Source: Myxococcales bacterium (lineage in GTDB: Bacteria > Myxococcota_A > Polyangia > Polyangiales > Polyangiaceae). Taken from it: 64,000 nt of DNA. Under the pieces are notes generated by a model. That model did no database searches. It had not been told where the DNA came from and saw nothing but the letters and a program-made list of their open reading frames with translations. This document shows, piece after piece, positions 25,001 to 34,264 of the stretch. Numbering within the stretch: position 1 is the stretch's first letter; each line of letters opens with the position of its first letter. Where the stretch lies: the NCBI GenBank assembly GCA_016703425.1, contig JADJCA010000001.1, positions 992,001-1,056,000 on the forward strand, given 5' to 3'. The position numbers were made by a program, and so were the translations under genes.

Positions 25001-26238
25001 ATGGCTTGGACACGGCTCGGCGGCGAAGACGCGGCTTGGTTGCACATGGAAGACGCTGCGAACCCGATGGTCGTCAGCGGCATCGTCGACCTCGCGGCCC
25101 GCCTCCCCATGACCGCCCTCACGGAGCGCGTGGCGCAGCGTCTCGCGTCAATCGCGCGTTTTCGTGAGCGCGTGGTGGAGCCTCCCCTAGGCCTGGGCCC
25201 CCCTCACTGGAGCCGGACCCGCGCTTCGACGTGCGAGAGCATCTCGAACACGCGGAGCTCGAGGCGCCTGACGACGCGACGCTTCAAGCCTTCATCGGCA
25301 AGGCGGTGAGCAGGCTGCTCGACCGCTCACGGCCCCTTTGGCACATCACCGCCATCGATCGGCCCGGCGCCGGCACGACGCTCTTCTTTCGAGTTCATCA
25401 CGCCATCGCCGACGGCTTCGCGCTTCTCAGCGCGCTGCTGTCACTGTGCGACGAAGGGCCGAGCGTCGCGAGTGCGCTGCCGCTCTCGGTCAAAGCGAGC
25501 CACGGCCTCCGCCGCTACGCAGCCGCGGCGCGACGCATCGTCGTGCTGCCGCCCGATCCGAAGACGTCGCTCAAGGGTGCTCTCGGCAACGACAAGCGCG
25601 TCGCCTGGTCGGCGCCACTTGCGCTCCCGCTCGTGAAGGACGTCGCCCACCGCGAAGGGGCCACGGTCAACGACGTTCTGGTGGCCGTCGTTGCGGGAGC
25701 CTTGCGGAGGGAGCTTCGACGCCGCGGCGACGACGTCATGGCGGTTCGCGCCATGGTGCCGGTGAACCTTCGTGTGAGAACGTCGTCGGCGGAGCTCGGC
25801 AATCGCTTCGGTCTCGTGATCCTCGAGCTTCCCGTCGGCATCGCCGATGGGCGCGAGCGGGTCGCGGCGGTCCACGCACGCATGGGCGCCCTGAAGACAA
25901 CGCGAGAGCCCGTCGTCACCTTCGCCATCTTGCGGCTCATGGGTTGGGCACCTCGCGCCGCCGAGAGCCTCGGCGTCGCCTTCTTCGGCAAGAAGGCCTC
26001 GCTCGTGCTCACGAACGTGCCGGGGCCGCGGGAGCGACTCCACATGACCGGGGTCGCCGTGACCCGTGTGCTCTTCTGGGTGCCGCAGTCGGGCCGCATG
26101 GGCCTCGGCATCAGCATTTTCAGCTACGCCGACGAGATCACCGTCGGCGTGATGGCCGACGCGCTCCTCGTGCGTACGCCCGAGCGACTCGCCGCCGACG
26201 TCAACGCTGAGTTCGCTGACCTAGCCGCGGGTCCATGA
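25001..26238 (+). pseudogene. WS/DGAT-type wax ester synthase/diacylglycerol acyltransferase, one-base frameshift
   Basis: The protein joins acyl-CoA to an alcohol or diacylglycerol to make wax esters or triacylglycerol. The start at 25001 has GAGGAGGG ahead and reads MAWTRLGGEDAAWLHMEDAA, the usual N-terminus. The frame is lost after LGLGPPHW and resumes one register over as EPDPRFDVREHLEHAELEAP. The active-site motif HHxxxDG is intact as RVHHAIADGFALL, and the C-terminal VLTNVPGPRERLHMTG and VPQSGRMGLGISIFSYADEI are typical. The shift lies at 25197-25212, in or just after a C6 run; one base restores about 412 residues. Apart from this the gene looks functional. Confidence 0.75.
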
Positions 26239-26458
26239 GCTGGCGGGTGGCCGCGCGGGCCGCTGCCGCGCATGCTGCTCGTGCACTGAACGAGGCCGGC
26301 TGGGCGGGATCTTGCTCACGCTGCAGGCCTCTCCTGTCGTCGATCTCAACGCGGAGGTCGCGAGGATGATGGCCGGCAATCTCAAGGACGCGCTCGCGCT
26401 CAAGAAGATCGCGAAGCTCGCGCGGGCGAACAAGCCGGTGCTCAGGCGCTAACGCGCA

Positions 26459-27948
26459 CTAGGGGACCGCCATCGAGAGGCTGTCGTTCCGGTTGGCGAA
26501 CGCGTTCTCCCGCATTCTGGACTCGGGCGTCACGACGGCGACGGCAGGACCCGTCGTGAATGGGCGCGTCCACCAGCCGCCGGGTCCGTCGGCCGCCTGC
26601 GCCAGGCCGCTGACTGCGCTGCTCGTGATGTTCTTCGCATAGTCCTGCCAAGATCCAGGCTGGCTCGGCCAAGCTTGGTCGAGCGCTTCACGCGAGTACA
26701 CCGCCGCCAGAGTCTGCGCGGGGAACGCGATCGCCGAGGCTGTCGCCACGGGTTCGCTTCGGAGGACGTCTTGTACGTTCTGCGCGACCGGGGAGCCGTT
26801 TCGGGCAAAATAGTCGATGCCCGAGTCGACCGCTCCGAAGATTGCGCCGTTGCGCGCGCCGTTCAACGCCGTATCCACTTGGGACGGTCGGGCGGGGTCT
26901 CCACCGGGCGGCGGGAGGGGCTCGCTGGGTGCCGGTCCGTCCGGCGTCGGCGCGGGCGTGCGAGGCAGCTCGCCTGCTGGATCGCGGTACGTCGCACCGG
27001 GCACCTCGCGGAGGTGTCCGGAGTCCACAAGGCTCTGAATGTCTCGCCGGAAATCAAGCTGTTGACCTCCGGCCTCCCGGCCAAAGGCGGGATGCGCCTC
27101 GCTCCCCACGTAGGGCGTCGCTTTGACGACCTCGAACTCGCGGTACGGCCTGAGCCCGGCGCCCGGCGGCAAGCCCAGCTCGGAGAGCGGTGTCCCCGCG
27201 GGGGCGGCGAAGCTCCCATTCATGGATCCGAAGCGTCCGATGCGCTCGCCCGGCTGGGCCATGCGTTCGAATTGGGTGCCCGGCAAGGCGCCGTCGCGCG
27301 GGATCAACGAGTACTGGTTGCTGATGATCTCGTTGATGCGCCCACCGTTGGACGTCGCGCCGAAGAGCTGCCCGGCGTCGGCGAGCGGCCGCGGGTCCAT
27401 CAGCGGACTGACGACGTCTTGTTGCGCGCTCGGATTGTTGTACGCGCCTGGCTCGTAGGACGCCGTCTCGTAACCGCCGCCCGCGCCACCCGTCCCGTAC
27501 GCGCCGGGCTCGTAGGACGCTGTCTCGTAACCGCCGCCCGCGCCACCCGTGCCGTACGCGCCGGGCTCGTAGGACGGCGTCTCGTAGCCTCCCCCCGCCA
27601 CCTCCACCCCCGCCTCCTCCACCTCGTAGGCGCCAGGCTCGTCGACGCCGTCTCGTAGCCTCCGCCCCCGCCACCTCCGCCCCCGTAAGCGCCAGGCTCG
27701 TAGGACGCTGTCTCGTAGCCTCCGCCCCCGCCACCTCCACCCTCGTAAGCGCCAGGCTCGTACGACGCTGTCTCGTAGCCTCCGCCTCCGCCGCCTCCAC
27801 CCTCGTAAGCGCCAGGCTCGTACGACGCCGTCTCGTAGCCGCCACCTCCACTGTCGCCGCCGCCACCACTCTCACCGCCGGCCGCGAAGTCCCCGCCCTC
27901 GTAGCCCTCCTCGTAGCCGCCGTGAACGCAGGCGAGGTCCGTGCTCAC
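26459..27948 (-). pseudogene. TNT-domain (NAD+ glycohydrolase-like) toxin with Gly-rich repeats, one-base frameshift
   Basis: The start is a GTG at 27948 with GGGAGGGGAGTC ahead (MSTDLACVHGGYEEGYEGG); there is no signal peptide. Seven YETxSYEPGAY units separated by Gly-rich spacers follow. Near 27643 one base is missing in a repeat (GTCGACG instead of GTACGACG), so the C-terminal half is in another frame. That half carries a TNT-like domain at about 27270-27000: QPGERIGRFGSMNGSFAAPA, GTPLSELGLPPGAGLRPYRE, FEVVKATPYVGSEAHPAFG and GGQQLDF. Arg and Gln lie where TNT NADases have theirs. A 170-residue Ala-rich tail follows. No cognate immunity gene is obvious. Confidence 0.65.
27446..27850 (-). 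repeat. seven tandem repeats encoding YETxSYEPGAY plus a Gly-rich spacer
   Basis: Units are mostly 57 or 60 bp, so 19 or 20 codons, and one is about 72 bp. The 11-residue core is nearly invariant, while spacers vary between GTGGAGGG and runs of eight Gly. The repeats lie inside the TNT toxin gene. One unit has lost a base, which causes the frameshift near 27643. Confidence 0.85.
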
Positions 27949-28546
27949 GACTCCCCTCCCTGGCCGCGCAACCGACTGGCGCTGGGCCCTCGACGGTGAA
28001 TCCTTGGTCCCGGCTCGCCCTGACTTGAAACGCGTTCGCATGAGAGCGACCAAAGCCAACAGCGTGCCACGCTCGGGGCCGAGGGCGGGTGTGAGCCACC
28101 ATTGCCGATCTCGCGAAGAGCCGGCGCCCCACGCGCGAGTTTCCGCGCCAACTCGCAGGGGTGCACGAATCATTCACCCCGCGAAGCCTTGGCTCACGCC
28201 CTACAGCGGCACCGGACGTCAGGGCTTGGGGAAGCGCGATCCGCCACGGTCGCCGGGCGAGCAGGAGCGGCGCGAGCGTACTTTGGGGCGCACTGCGGGC
28301 GCGTGCGAGGGTCGCCCTCGCGATGATGCTCGAGGAGGCCCGTGTCGCAGAGAGCGTCGTGCGGAGCTGGCGTGCTCTGCGGCATGACGTTTTCGCTGCG
28401 CCGCGGGCCATACCACGCACCTCTGGCGCGCATGTGATCCGGGGACGAGTCTGTCGTGCTTGGCACAGTGGCACACCGACTTCTCGCTCGCGCGCCGCGA
28501 CGAAGGCCGAGCGGCCCTTGGAACACCCGTTGCTCGATGGGCGGGC
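27949..28546. other. 600-bp gene-free stretch between divergent genes
   Basis: No reading frame here has protein-like composition; the long overlapping ORFs are Arg/Pro/Ser-rich shadows. It must hold the promoters of the toxin gene and of the divergent ferritin-like gene, but I can mark no boxes with confidence. Confidence 0.35.
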
Positions 28547-29889
28547 ATGAGCGCTCGTTCAAAGCAACTCCACGGTCTCCTTCCCTTCCTCGTTGCTTCG
28601 GTGACCGCGTGCGGCTCGCTCGAAGCGTCTTCCACCGAGGGCGCCGTCGACGCGGGCCCGACACCGCGGCCCGGCTTCGACGTACGGGTCGCGTGCACCG
28701 ATAGAGGACAGTCTCTGGGCGGCGGCGACGCCGACGGGCGTGGACGGCTTCGAGATCCGTCGTATGGACCAGTTCCCCGCGGATGGAGGGCGACCCGCCC
28801 GTCTCGTCCGAACGCTCTTGCCGCTTTGCACGAAAGCCAAGGACGCGGCCGCATGTACGGAAAAAGCTGCCGTCACGCCGGCCGGCGGCTGGGACCCCTA
28901 CGGAGGCAAGGACTTGGGCCCTCGGCAAGCGACACCGGAAGTCGCGATCACGACCCGCGGCGACGAGGTGGCAGCCCTCGCCACGCTCGACGCGCTCGGC
29001 ATCGTGCTCGCGCCCGTGGAGACCGTCGACGAAGCGATGCTCCTGGCGCAGTTGCGCGGCTACCGCGCCGACGGGTGCGGCACCGAGGCGAGCGCCATCG
29101 CGGCGCGTGCGGTCATGGGCGGCTTCGAGATCGCGGTCGTCGCGGGCGGTGGGTGCAGCCCTGCGCGCACCGGCGTCGTGCGCCGGCGGCGACGGCAGCT
29201 TCAGCGTCATCGCGGATGAGCGCGTGGATGGGGCTCGACAGGGGCGTCCTGCGGACGTCGTCCCGACGAGGCTCGGGCCGTGCGCTCCGACGGGGCCGAT
29301 CGTACCGGTCGATTGCTCGCGGAGATGGCCTACCTAGAGGCGGCGAGCATCGCTGCGTTCGCGCAGCTCGCGCGCGATCTCGCGGCCGCCAACGCCCCCA
29401 TTGAGCTCGTCGCGCGCGTCGAGGCAGCGCGCCGCGACGAGGTCCGTCACGCGCGCGTCATGCGAAAGGCGTCGAAGGAGCGAGGCGTCACACCCTCTGT
29501 TCCGCGCGTAACGCCGGGCGACGCGCGGTCGCTCTTCGCGGTGGCCATGGAGAACGCGGTCGAAGGGTGCGCTCGCGAGACCTTCGGTGCGTTGACGGCG
29601 ACCTACCAAGCCGCGCGCCGAGACGCCCGAGCTTCGCGCGCTCTTCGCGGCCATCGCCGCCGACGAAACCGAGCACGCTGCCCTCTCGTGGGACCTGGCC
29701 GCGTGGCTCGTGGGTCGACTGTCCGCGGAAGAGCAGCGGCTCGTCACGGAAGCGCGCGACCAGGCCTTCGCTGCTCTCGCCGCCAGTGCGTCACGCCCGG
29801 CCTCGCAGGCCGAGCGCGTACTCGGCGTTCCCAAAGAGAGCGCGGCGATGGCGCTCCTCACGGGCCTTCGCACGGCGCTCGCCGCCTAG
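28547..29889 (+). pseudogene. lipoprotein with a ferritin-like C-terminal domain, several frameshifts
   Basis: The ATG at 28547 starts MSARSKQLHGLLPFLVASVT followed by AC, a lipoprotein signal. The protein continues by switching frames. GFEIRRMDQFPADGGRPARL to AVMGGFEIAVVAGGGC lies in the next frame from about 28740. CAGGDGSFSVIADERVDG is in a third near 29190. LLAEMAYLEAASIAAFAQLA and VEAARRDEVRHARVMRKASK follow from about 29290. TPELRALFAAIAADETEHAA and LSWDLAAWLVGRL close the gene in yet another frame to TAG at 29887. The Glu/His pairs (AYLEAAS, DEVRHA, ENAVEGC, DETEHAA) form the di-iron-type four-helix pattern of a myxobacterial ferritin-like lipoprotein family. Four shifts suggest decay. 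Confidence 0.6.
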
Positions 29890-29996
29890 CAGCTCCGGCG
29901 AGAAGACGACGGTGCGAACAAGGAGTAGGGACCGGGCGTGTCAAACGCGCTGCGTTGCTCGCCGCGGGTTCCACTTTCGATACACTGAGCAGCATC

Positions 29997-32006
29997 ATGC
30001 GCCGCCTTACCTTGCCGTGGTTGCTGCTCGTCGTGATCGTGGCTTGCGGAGAAGACGGAACGACGCCCCAACCGCTCCCGACGACGGAAGGTGAAGCGTC
30101 CGATGGCGGCGGCACCTCGCCGGTTGCGACTGACGACGGCGGACCACCGCCCGGTAGCGACGGGGCCGTTGACCCCAGTGGCAACGACGGCGGCTCGTCC
30201 ATCGACGCCGGCGGCGGTGATGCCGACGCCGCCCCCGGTCCGAACCAGGCGCCGACGGCGATGAACGGGACCCTCTTGCTCGAGATTGGTGACAAGATCG
30301 ACAGCACCCTCGCCGGCGCCGATGCCAACGGCGACGCGCTCACGTACTCGATCCTGACACCGCCGACGAAGGGCACCGTCTCGAACCTGAACGCGGCGAC
30401 GGGGGCGTTCACGTACACCTCGACGGAGCTCCTGCCCGGCAGCGACTCGTTCACCTTTCAGGTGAGCGACGGGAAGACGAACGCCGTGACGCCGGGAAAG
30501 GTAGACGTCACCCTCGACGCGGTCCTGTTCACCGGGCACTGGACGCTTTCGAACGTGAAGGACAACGCCTCGACGGCGTGCACGTCGTCGCAGACCTTCC
30601 GCATCGGCCATGCGCGCCCGGCGTCGGCCGCCGGCTACCTGGCCGTCGCGCAACGACGCATCGTGTGCGGTAGCACCACGTACACGTTCCAGCCGGTGCG
30701 CGAGACCTTCTACGGCTCGCAGGTGACGGCGTCCGTCATGACGTTCTCGCAGGGCAAGAGCGTGTCGGGCTGCGGCTACGTCACCGACGCGTTCCGGCTC
30801 GAGCGCCTAGCTAACGGCAAGTTCGCCTTCAAGGAGACGACGAACACGCCCTGTTATGGCATCGGCACCCACGTCTTCACCGCCGACGCGGAGCGCACCT
30901 CGACCGGCTACCTCTTCGTCGAGCCTGCGTCCGAGACGGCCTTCGGCAACGCGTATCAAGGCGACCCGTCGCCGACGCGATCGGTCATGCTGCGCAACGT
31001 CGGTCGCGTGCCGACGACGACGCTCGCGGTCTCCGGCATCGCCGACCCGTTCTCCTTCGCCGGGGGCACGTTCCCCGGTGCCAGCGGCACGTGTGGCACG
31101 TCGGTGGCGGGCCTCTCGTCGTGTTCCTTCGGGGTCGCCATGTCGACGACCGACCTCGGCGCGAAGAGCGGCGGCTGGTCGGCGAGCTACGCCGACGGCC
31201 TCGCGACGCACGGCGAGAGCGGGACGTTGAGCGGCGGCGTGGTCCCAAAGTTCACGAATCCGACGGCCGTGTCGTCGGGCAACGACTTCGCGTGCGCCAT
31301 CGCGAGTGGAACCGTGACGTGTTGGGGAGACACGGGCGCGTCCGGCGTCGCCGCCGTGCCGCCGCTCACGAATCCCAAGGTCATCTCCGCGGGATCGGCG
31401 CACGCGTGCGCGATCGACGACAGCGGCGTCAAGTGTTGGGGTTCGAGCGCCAACGGCCGGACGACAGTGCCGCCGCTCGTGAACCCGAAGCAGGTGTCCG
31501 CGGGCGGGGCTCACACGTACGCCCTCGACGACAACGGCGTCACCTGTTGGGGGTCAAACACGTCGGGGCAGGCGACGGTGCCGCCGTTGACGACGCCGAC
31601 GGCGGTCAGCGCCGATGGCGCCGTTTCGTGCGCCCTGCACGCCAGCGGCGTGACGTGCTGGGGGTCGAACACGCAGGGGGCAACGGTGCCCGCGCTGAAC
31701 AACCCGACGGCCGTGTCGGCGGGGAACGCGCACGTGTGCGCCATCGACGCGACGGGCGTCGTCTGTTGGGGCGACAACTTCTTCGGCAAGGCAACCGTGC
31801 CGGTGAACCTCACGCCCCCCATCTCGGCGATCTCTGCGGGAGGCGCACGGACGTGCGCCATCGCGAGCGGCGCGCCGCGCTGCTGGGGCTTCTCCTCGGC
31901 GGTGCCGCCCGTGTCCGGCCTGACCACGCTCTCGACGGGCTACAATCACGCCTGCGCTATCGCAGGCGGCTCCGTTCGGTGCTGGGGAGCGATGACCTAT
32001 CCTTAG
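29997..32006 (+). CDS. lipoprotein with a tandem Ig/cadherin-like domain and RCC1 repeats
   Basis: This 669-residue protein starts MRRLTLPWLLLVVIVAC, a lipoprotein signal. A Gly/Asp linker to about residue 80 leads into an Ig-like domain of the repeat type PTAMNGTLLLEIGDKIDSTL, ALTYSILTPPTKGTVSNLNA, SFTFQVSDG. A middle beta domain with Cys follows. From about residue 420 come seven RCC1 repeats, each with xxCAI/LxxxGVxCWGxNxxG (KVISAGSAHACAIDDSGVKC, VTCWGSNTSGQATVP). They form a seven-bladed propeller, probably for binding at the cell surface. It stops well before the lone receiver gene on the other strand. Confidence 0.8.
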   Translation: MRRLTLPWLLLVVIVACGEDGTTPQPLPTTEGEASDGGGTSPVATDDGGPPPGSDGAVDPSGNDGGSSIDAGGGDADAAPGPNQAPTAMNGTLLLEIGDKIDSTLAGADANGDALTYSILTPPTKGTVSNLNAATGAFTYTSTELLPGSDSFTFQVSDGKTNAVTPGKVDVTLDAVLFTGHWTLSNVKDNASTACTSSQTFRIGHARPASAAGYLAVAQRRIVCGSTTYTFQPVRETFYGSQVTASVMTFSQGKSVSGCGYVTDAFRLERLANGKFAFKETTNTPCYGIGTHVFTADAERTSTGYLFVEPASETAFGNAYQGDPSPTRSVMLRNVGRVPTTTLAVSGIADPFSFAGGTFPGASGTCGTSVAGLSSCSFGVAMSTTDLGAKSGGWSASYADGLATHGESGTLSGGVVPKFTNPTAVSSGNDFACAIASGTVTCWGDTGASGVAAVPPLTNPKVISAGSAHACAIDDSGVKCWGSSANGRTTVPPLVNPKQVSAGGAHTYALDDNGVTCWGSNTSGQATVPPLTTPTAVSADGAVSCALHASGVTCWGSNTQGATVPALNNPTAVSAGNAHVCAIDATGVVCWGDNFFGKATVPVNLTPPISAISAGGARTCAIASGAPRCWGFSSAVPPVSGLTTLSTGYNHACAIAGGSVRCWGAMTYP

Positions 32007-32094
32007 CGCCGGGCTATCCATGCTTCTTCGCGAGCGATGCCCAAATCAAACGAGGGTCTGAACCAGATCGTGCGGTCCCTGTGGGAGCGCAACG

Positions 32095-32463
32095 TCATCC
32101 CTCCCGATCGTACTCGCGCACGGCTTCATCGAGCGCCGCTAGGAGCTCCGCCGTCGACGCCGGCTTGTAGATGGCGCGAAAGAGTCCAACGGTCGCCCCG
32201 GATTCCTCCACGGTGTCCTTGATACCAGGCGTACCGGTAAACAAGATGCGCACAGTCCGCGGTGCGATGCGCGCCACGGCCCGCAACATCGTGAGCCCGT
32301 CCATCCCCGGCATCTGGAAGTCCGCGATGATGGCCACGAACGGGCCCTCATGCGCGACGCACGCCAGCCCTTCGAAGGCGTCCGCCGCCGTGCAAATCTC
32401 GTAGTGGCGCCCCAGGCTTCGCGAGAGGCCGAGCCGAATGCCATCTTCGTCGTCCAGCAGCAC
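32095..32463 (-). CDS. stand-alone response-regulator receiver protein
   Basis: This 122-residue receiver domain has no output domain. The acidic pocket is in LLDDEDG, the phosphoacceptor Asp is in IIADFQMPGMDG, Thr is in ILFTGTPG and Lys is in AIYKPAS. The only start in frame near the beginning is a GTG (VLLDDEDGIRLGLSRS); preceding codons (SESKRR) are in frame, and the first strand is short, so a non-standard upstream start is possible. No histidine kinase is adjacent. It may act as a single-domain relay, as many do in myxobacteria. Confidence 0.75.
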   Translation of the reverse strand: MLLDDEDGIRLGLSRSLGRHYEICTAADAFEGLACVAHEGPFVAIIADFQMPGMDGLTMLRAVARIAPRTVRILFTGTPGIKDTVEESGATVGLFRAIYKPASTAELLAALDEAVREYDREG

Positions 32464-32754
32464 CCGGCGCTTGGATTCACTGCCCTTCTCCCCGGAGTTC
32501 AGAGCAGGCGACGACCAGCATCAGAGGGAGAGTCGTGGCCGGCGGGCGGGAGAGCGTGGGAACCTCCGGGGACAGCGAGCTGCGAAGATCGCACCACGCG
32601 CGCGCGCCTCTGATCTCATGGCCTTGCACGAGGCTGGTGCGTCACGGGGCGTGGTCGGCCCGCCTCCGAGACGGCCGCCGCGTCACCGGCGACGCACCCG
32701 CCTAGGGCGAGCAAGAGGCGGCGACTACGGCGGCATGATGGGCGTGCACTCCGC

Positions 32755-32773
32755 GTGGGCCGACCGGGACTCG
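32755..32773 (-). repeat. exact 19-nt copy of the tRNA-Lys 3' end
   Basis: GTGGGCCGACCGGGACTCG is identical to 32868-32886, the last bases of the tRNA-Lys gene plus one flanking base, in the same orientation and 114 bp downstream of it. Tandem copies of tRNA 3' ends are typical scars of integrative elements. No integrase gene lies in the window. Confidence 0.7.
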
Positions 32774-32787
32774 TAACTTCAAGCGCT

Positions 32788-32812
32788 CAAGGCCCGGCAT
32801 TGCCGGGCCTTG
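32788..32812. terminator. perfect GC-rich hairpin downstream of tRNA-Lys
   Basis: CAAGGCCCGGCA pairs perfectly with TGCCGGGCCTTG around a one-base centre, in effect a 10-bp stem with a CATTG loop. It is the right distance to end the leftward tRNA transcript but lacks a T-tract on either side. It could equally be a palindrome linked to the attachment scar. Confidence 0.45.
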
Positions 32813-32868
32813 CGGTGCGCGGAAGTCTAGCCGGGTCGGCGCACGAGCTCCTGCGAAGCAGGAGCGAG

Positions 32869-32941
32869 TGGGCCGACCGGGACTCGAACCCGGGACCTAC
32901 GGATTAAAAGTCCGCAGCTCTACCGACTGAGCTATCGGCCC
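32869..32941 (-). tRNA. tRNA-Lys(TTT)
   Basis: The 73-nt sequence folds into a complete cloverleaf. The acceptor stem is GGGCCGA/TCGGCCC with discriminator A. The D arm contains AGCTCAGTCGGTAGAGC, the anticodon loop is CTTTTAA with anticodon TTT at 32906-32908, and the T arm is CCGGGTTCGAGTCCCGG. CCA is not encoded. The 3' end is repeated just downstream and again near 22.5 kb. Confidence 0.97.
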
Positions 32942-33073
32942 GATAGCGAGGCGCTTTCGATACTGTAGTTCGCGCGCCGAGTCACTGGTTTCCGACGCTC
33001 CGTCGGCCCAGGTCAGCGGCCGGCCGATCATGGGGGCAACGAGCGAAGCTGCCCCTTTTCGGCGCGCCCTGGC

Positions 33074-33442
33074 TCACGGTTTCGCTTCGCACTTGTCGAC
33101 CTTCGCCGTCGGCTTCCCGCTTTGATCGATGGTCCACACGTCGCCGGCCGCCTGGTCCTTGCCGGTGGCGGTCGCGACGTAGCCTTTGTCGGAGGCGGAC
33201 GCGATAGCAAGCTCGTAGTAGCGCGGCGGCACGGCGGGGGCCGCCAGGTCCTTGAGCGAGCCCGCGTACTTCTTGTTGGCCGCGTGGTAGCTACTCTGCG
33301 CGCTATGGAGCGACGCAAGGCCCGCCTTCGCTTCCGCTTGCCGCGCCCGGCACATGTACTGGTTGCTCGCGCCCTTGCAGCCGAGGCCCCCGAGCAAGAC
33401 CGACGTCGCGAGACCCGCGCTCAGCCATGTCACGATCTTCAT
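33074..33442 (-). CDS. lipoprotein with a pilin-like helix
   Basis: This 122-residue protein starts MKIVTWLSAGLATSVLLGGLGC, so Cys22 is a lipobox Cys. An ATG six codons upstream is possible. The mature part opens with a long amphipathic helix, RARQAEAKAGLASLHSAQSS, followed by YHAANKKYAGSLKDL and a small beta region ending in VDKC, with Asn-Lys-Tyr and Tyr-Tyr as in the type IV pilin C-terminus. It resembles the globular part of PilA-like minor pilins but carries a lipoprotein signal instead of a prepilin N-terminus. The function is unknown. Confidence 0.55.
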   Translation of the reverse strand: MKIVTWLSAGLATSVLLGGLGCKGASNQYMCRARQAEAKAGLASLHSAQSSYHAANKKYAGSLKDLAAPAVPPRYYELAIASASDKGYVATATGKDQAAGDVWTIDQSGKPTAKVDKCEAKP

Positions 33443-33499
33443 CAGCGCGTATGGGACCACGACGTTTCGGCGCGTGACTAATTTCCGAACACGGCCGCT

Positions 33500-34183
33500 C
33501 TACCCCCGCGCTTCGAAGCGGCGGTAGAGCGCTTCGAAGAAGCTCTCCTTCGGCGAGCCGAGCCACGGAACCGTCTTGTCTTTGCCGTAGGGCATTTCGC
33601 TAGCGGGCCAAGCCCCCGCCTCGACCTCGTCGACGAGGATCTCGAAGAGCGCTCCGAAGTCCGGCGCGGCCACGAAGTGCCGATCTTCGTTGCGGCCAAA
33701 GTTGATGATCTGACCGCTCGTACCTTGCGCCTCGGGGTCGAGGTCGAGGCCGATGTAGTCGGGGCGTGTTGGATCGGCCCAAAGCGGAATCCATCCGGGC
33801 GACGTGTAGAGCTCCTTGACCTTCCCTCGGGCTCCACGAAACACACGGCAACCGGCGTCGAGATCCGCCATCACGCTCTCCGAGGTTTGCGCACGCAGCT
33901 CGCTCCATTCGGTCCAGATGGCGGCGATGTCGTGCGTCGAGAGGAACGTCAACGTCGGCAGCGTGACGGACGCTTCGACGAGGCGATTCGAGAGCATGGC
34001 CTGCTTCTGACCGTTGTGGACCCTTAGCACCGACGTCACGTCGGCAGGCAACGCACACCCCAGCGTTCGCTCGAGGTCCGCAAGCTCGTCGCTCGTGGCC
34101 GGCGGTGCGAGGTTGGCGTGGCACAGCGGCGCCTCCACCTCTAGCCACGCTACGTATCGCGCGAAGACGCCGACGATGCTCAT
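33500..34183 (-). CDS. SMI1/KNR4 (SUKH) family protein, possible immunity protein
   Basis: This 227-residue cytoplasmic protein reads SDELADLERTLGCALPADVT and SVLRVHNGQKQAMLSN near the N-terminus. This is the SUKH signature in which a helix ending in LPxDVxxxLxxHNG precedes a beta sheet. Later it reads IPLWADPTRPDYIGLDLDPE then GTSGQIINFGRNED, the acidic DxDP and QI segments also typical of SMI1/KNR4. Bacterial SUKH proteins are often immunity proteins of toxin systems. The ATG chosen (MSIVGVFARYVAW) removes eight non-conserved codons. No toxin lies directly beside it. Confidence 0.75.
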   Translation of the reverse strand: MSIVGVFARYVAWLEVEAPLCHANLAPPATSDELADLERTLGCALPADVTSVLRVHNGQKQAMLSNRLVEASVTLPTLTFLSTHDIAAIWTEWSELRAQTSESVMADLDAGCRVFRGARGKVKELYTSPGWIPLWADPTRPDYIGLDLDPEAQGTSGQIINFGRNEDRHFVAAPDFGALFEILVDEVEAGAWPASEMPYGKDKTVPWLGSPKESFFEALYRRFEARG

Positions 34184-34264
34184 GCGCAATCCAATACGGG
34201 ATCGCACCGGCGCTTGCCACCGGCGGTTTCCGGGTGAGGCCCGCGCCGCCGGCCGGTCGTCACC

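Larger units (their letters stand above)
32464..32868. other. intergenic stretch downstream of tRNA-Lys
   Basis: About 400 bp without a coding-like ORF. It contains a 19-nt copy of the tRNA 3' end at 32755-32773 and a perfect 24-nt hairpin at 32788-32812, listed separately. The rest shows nothing I can support. Confidence 0.4.

Noticed and set aside
26301..26452. Short frame ending KIAKLARANKPVLRR before the TNT toxin stop, as an immunity gene
   Set aside because: It has no start codon with a ribosome site, is about 50 residues long at most and resembles no immunity family; it may be a remnant.
27446..27850. Possible CRISPR array
   Set aside because: The units are in-frame coding repeats of 57-60 bp with no unique spacers, encoding YETxSYEPGAY.
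29280..32006. A single 908-residue protein joining ferritin-like and RCC1 parts
   Set aside because: The two parts share a frame only by chance; the ferritin-like gene ends in another frame at 29889 and the RCC1 protein has its own lipoprotein signal from 29997.
32788..32812. Hairpin as one end of an insertion sequence
   Set aside because: No transposase and no matching inverted repeat nearby; a transcription-stop role after the tRNA is simpler.
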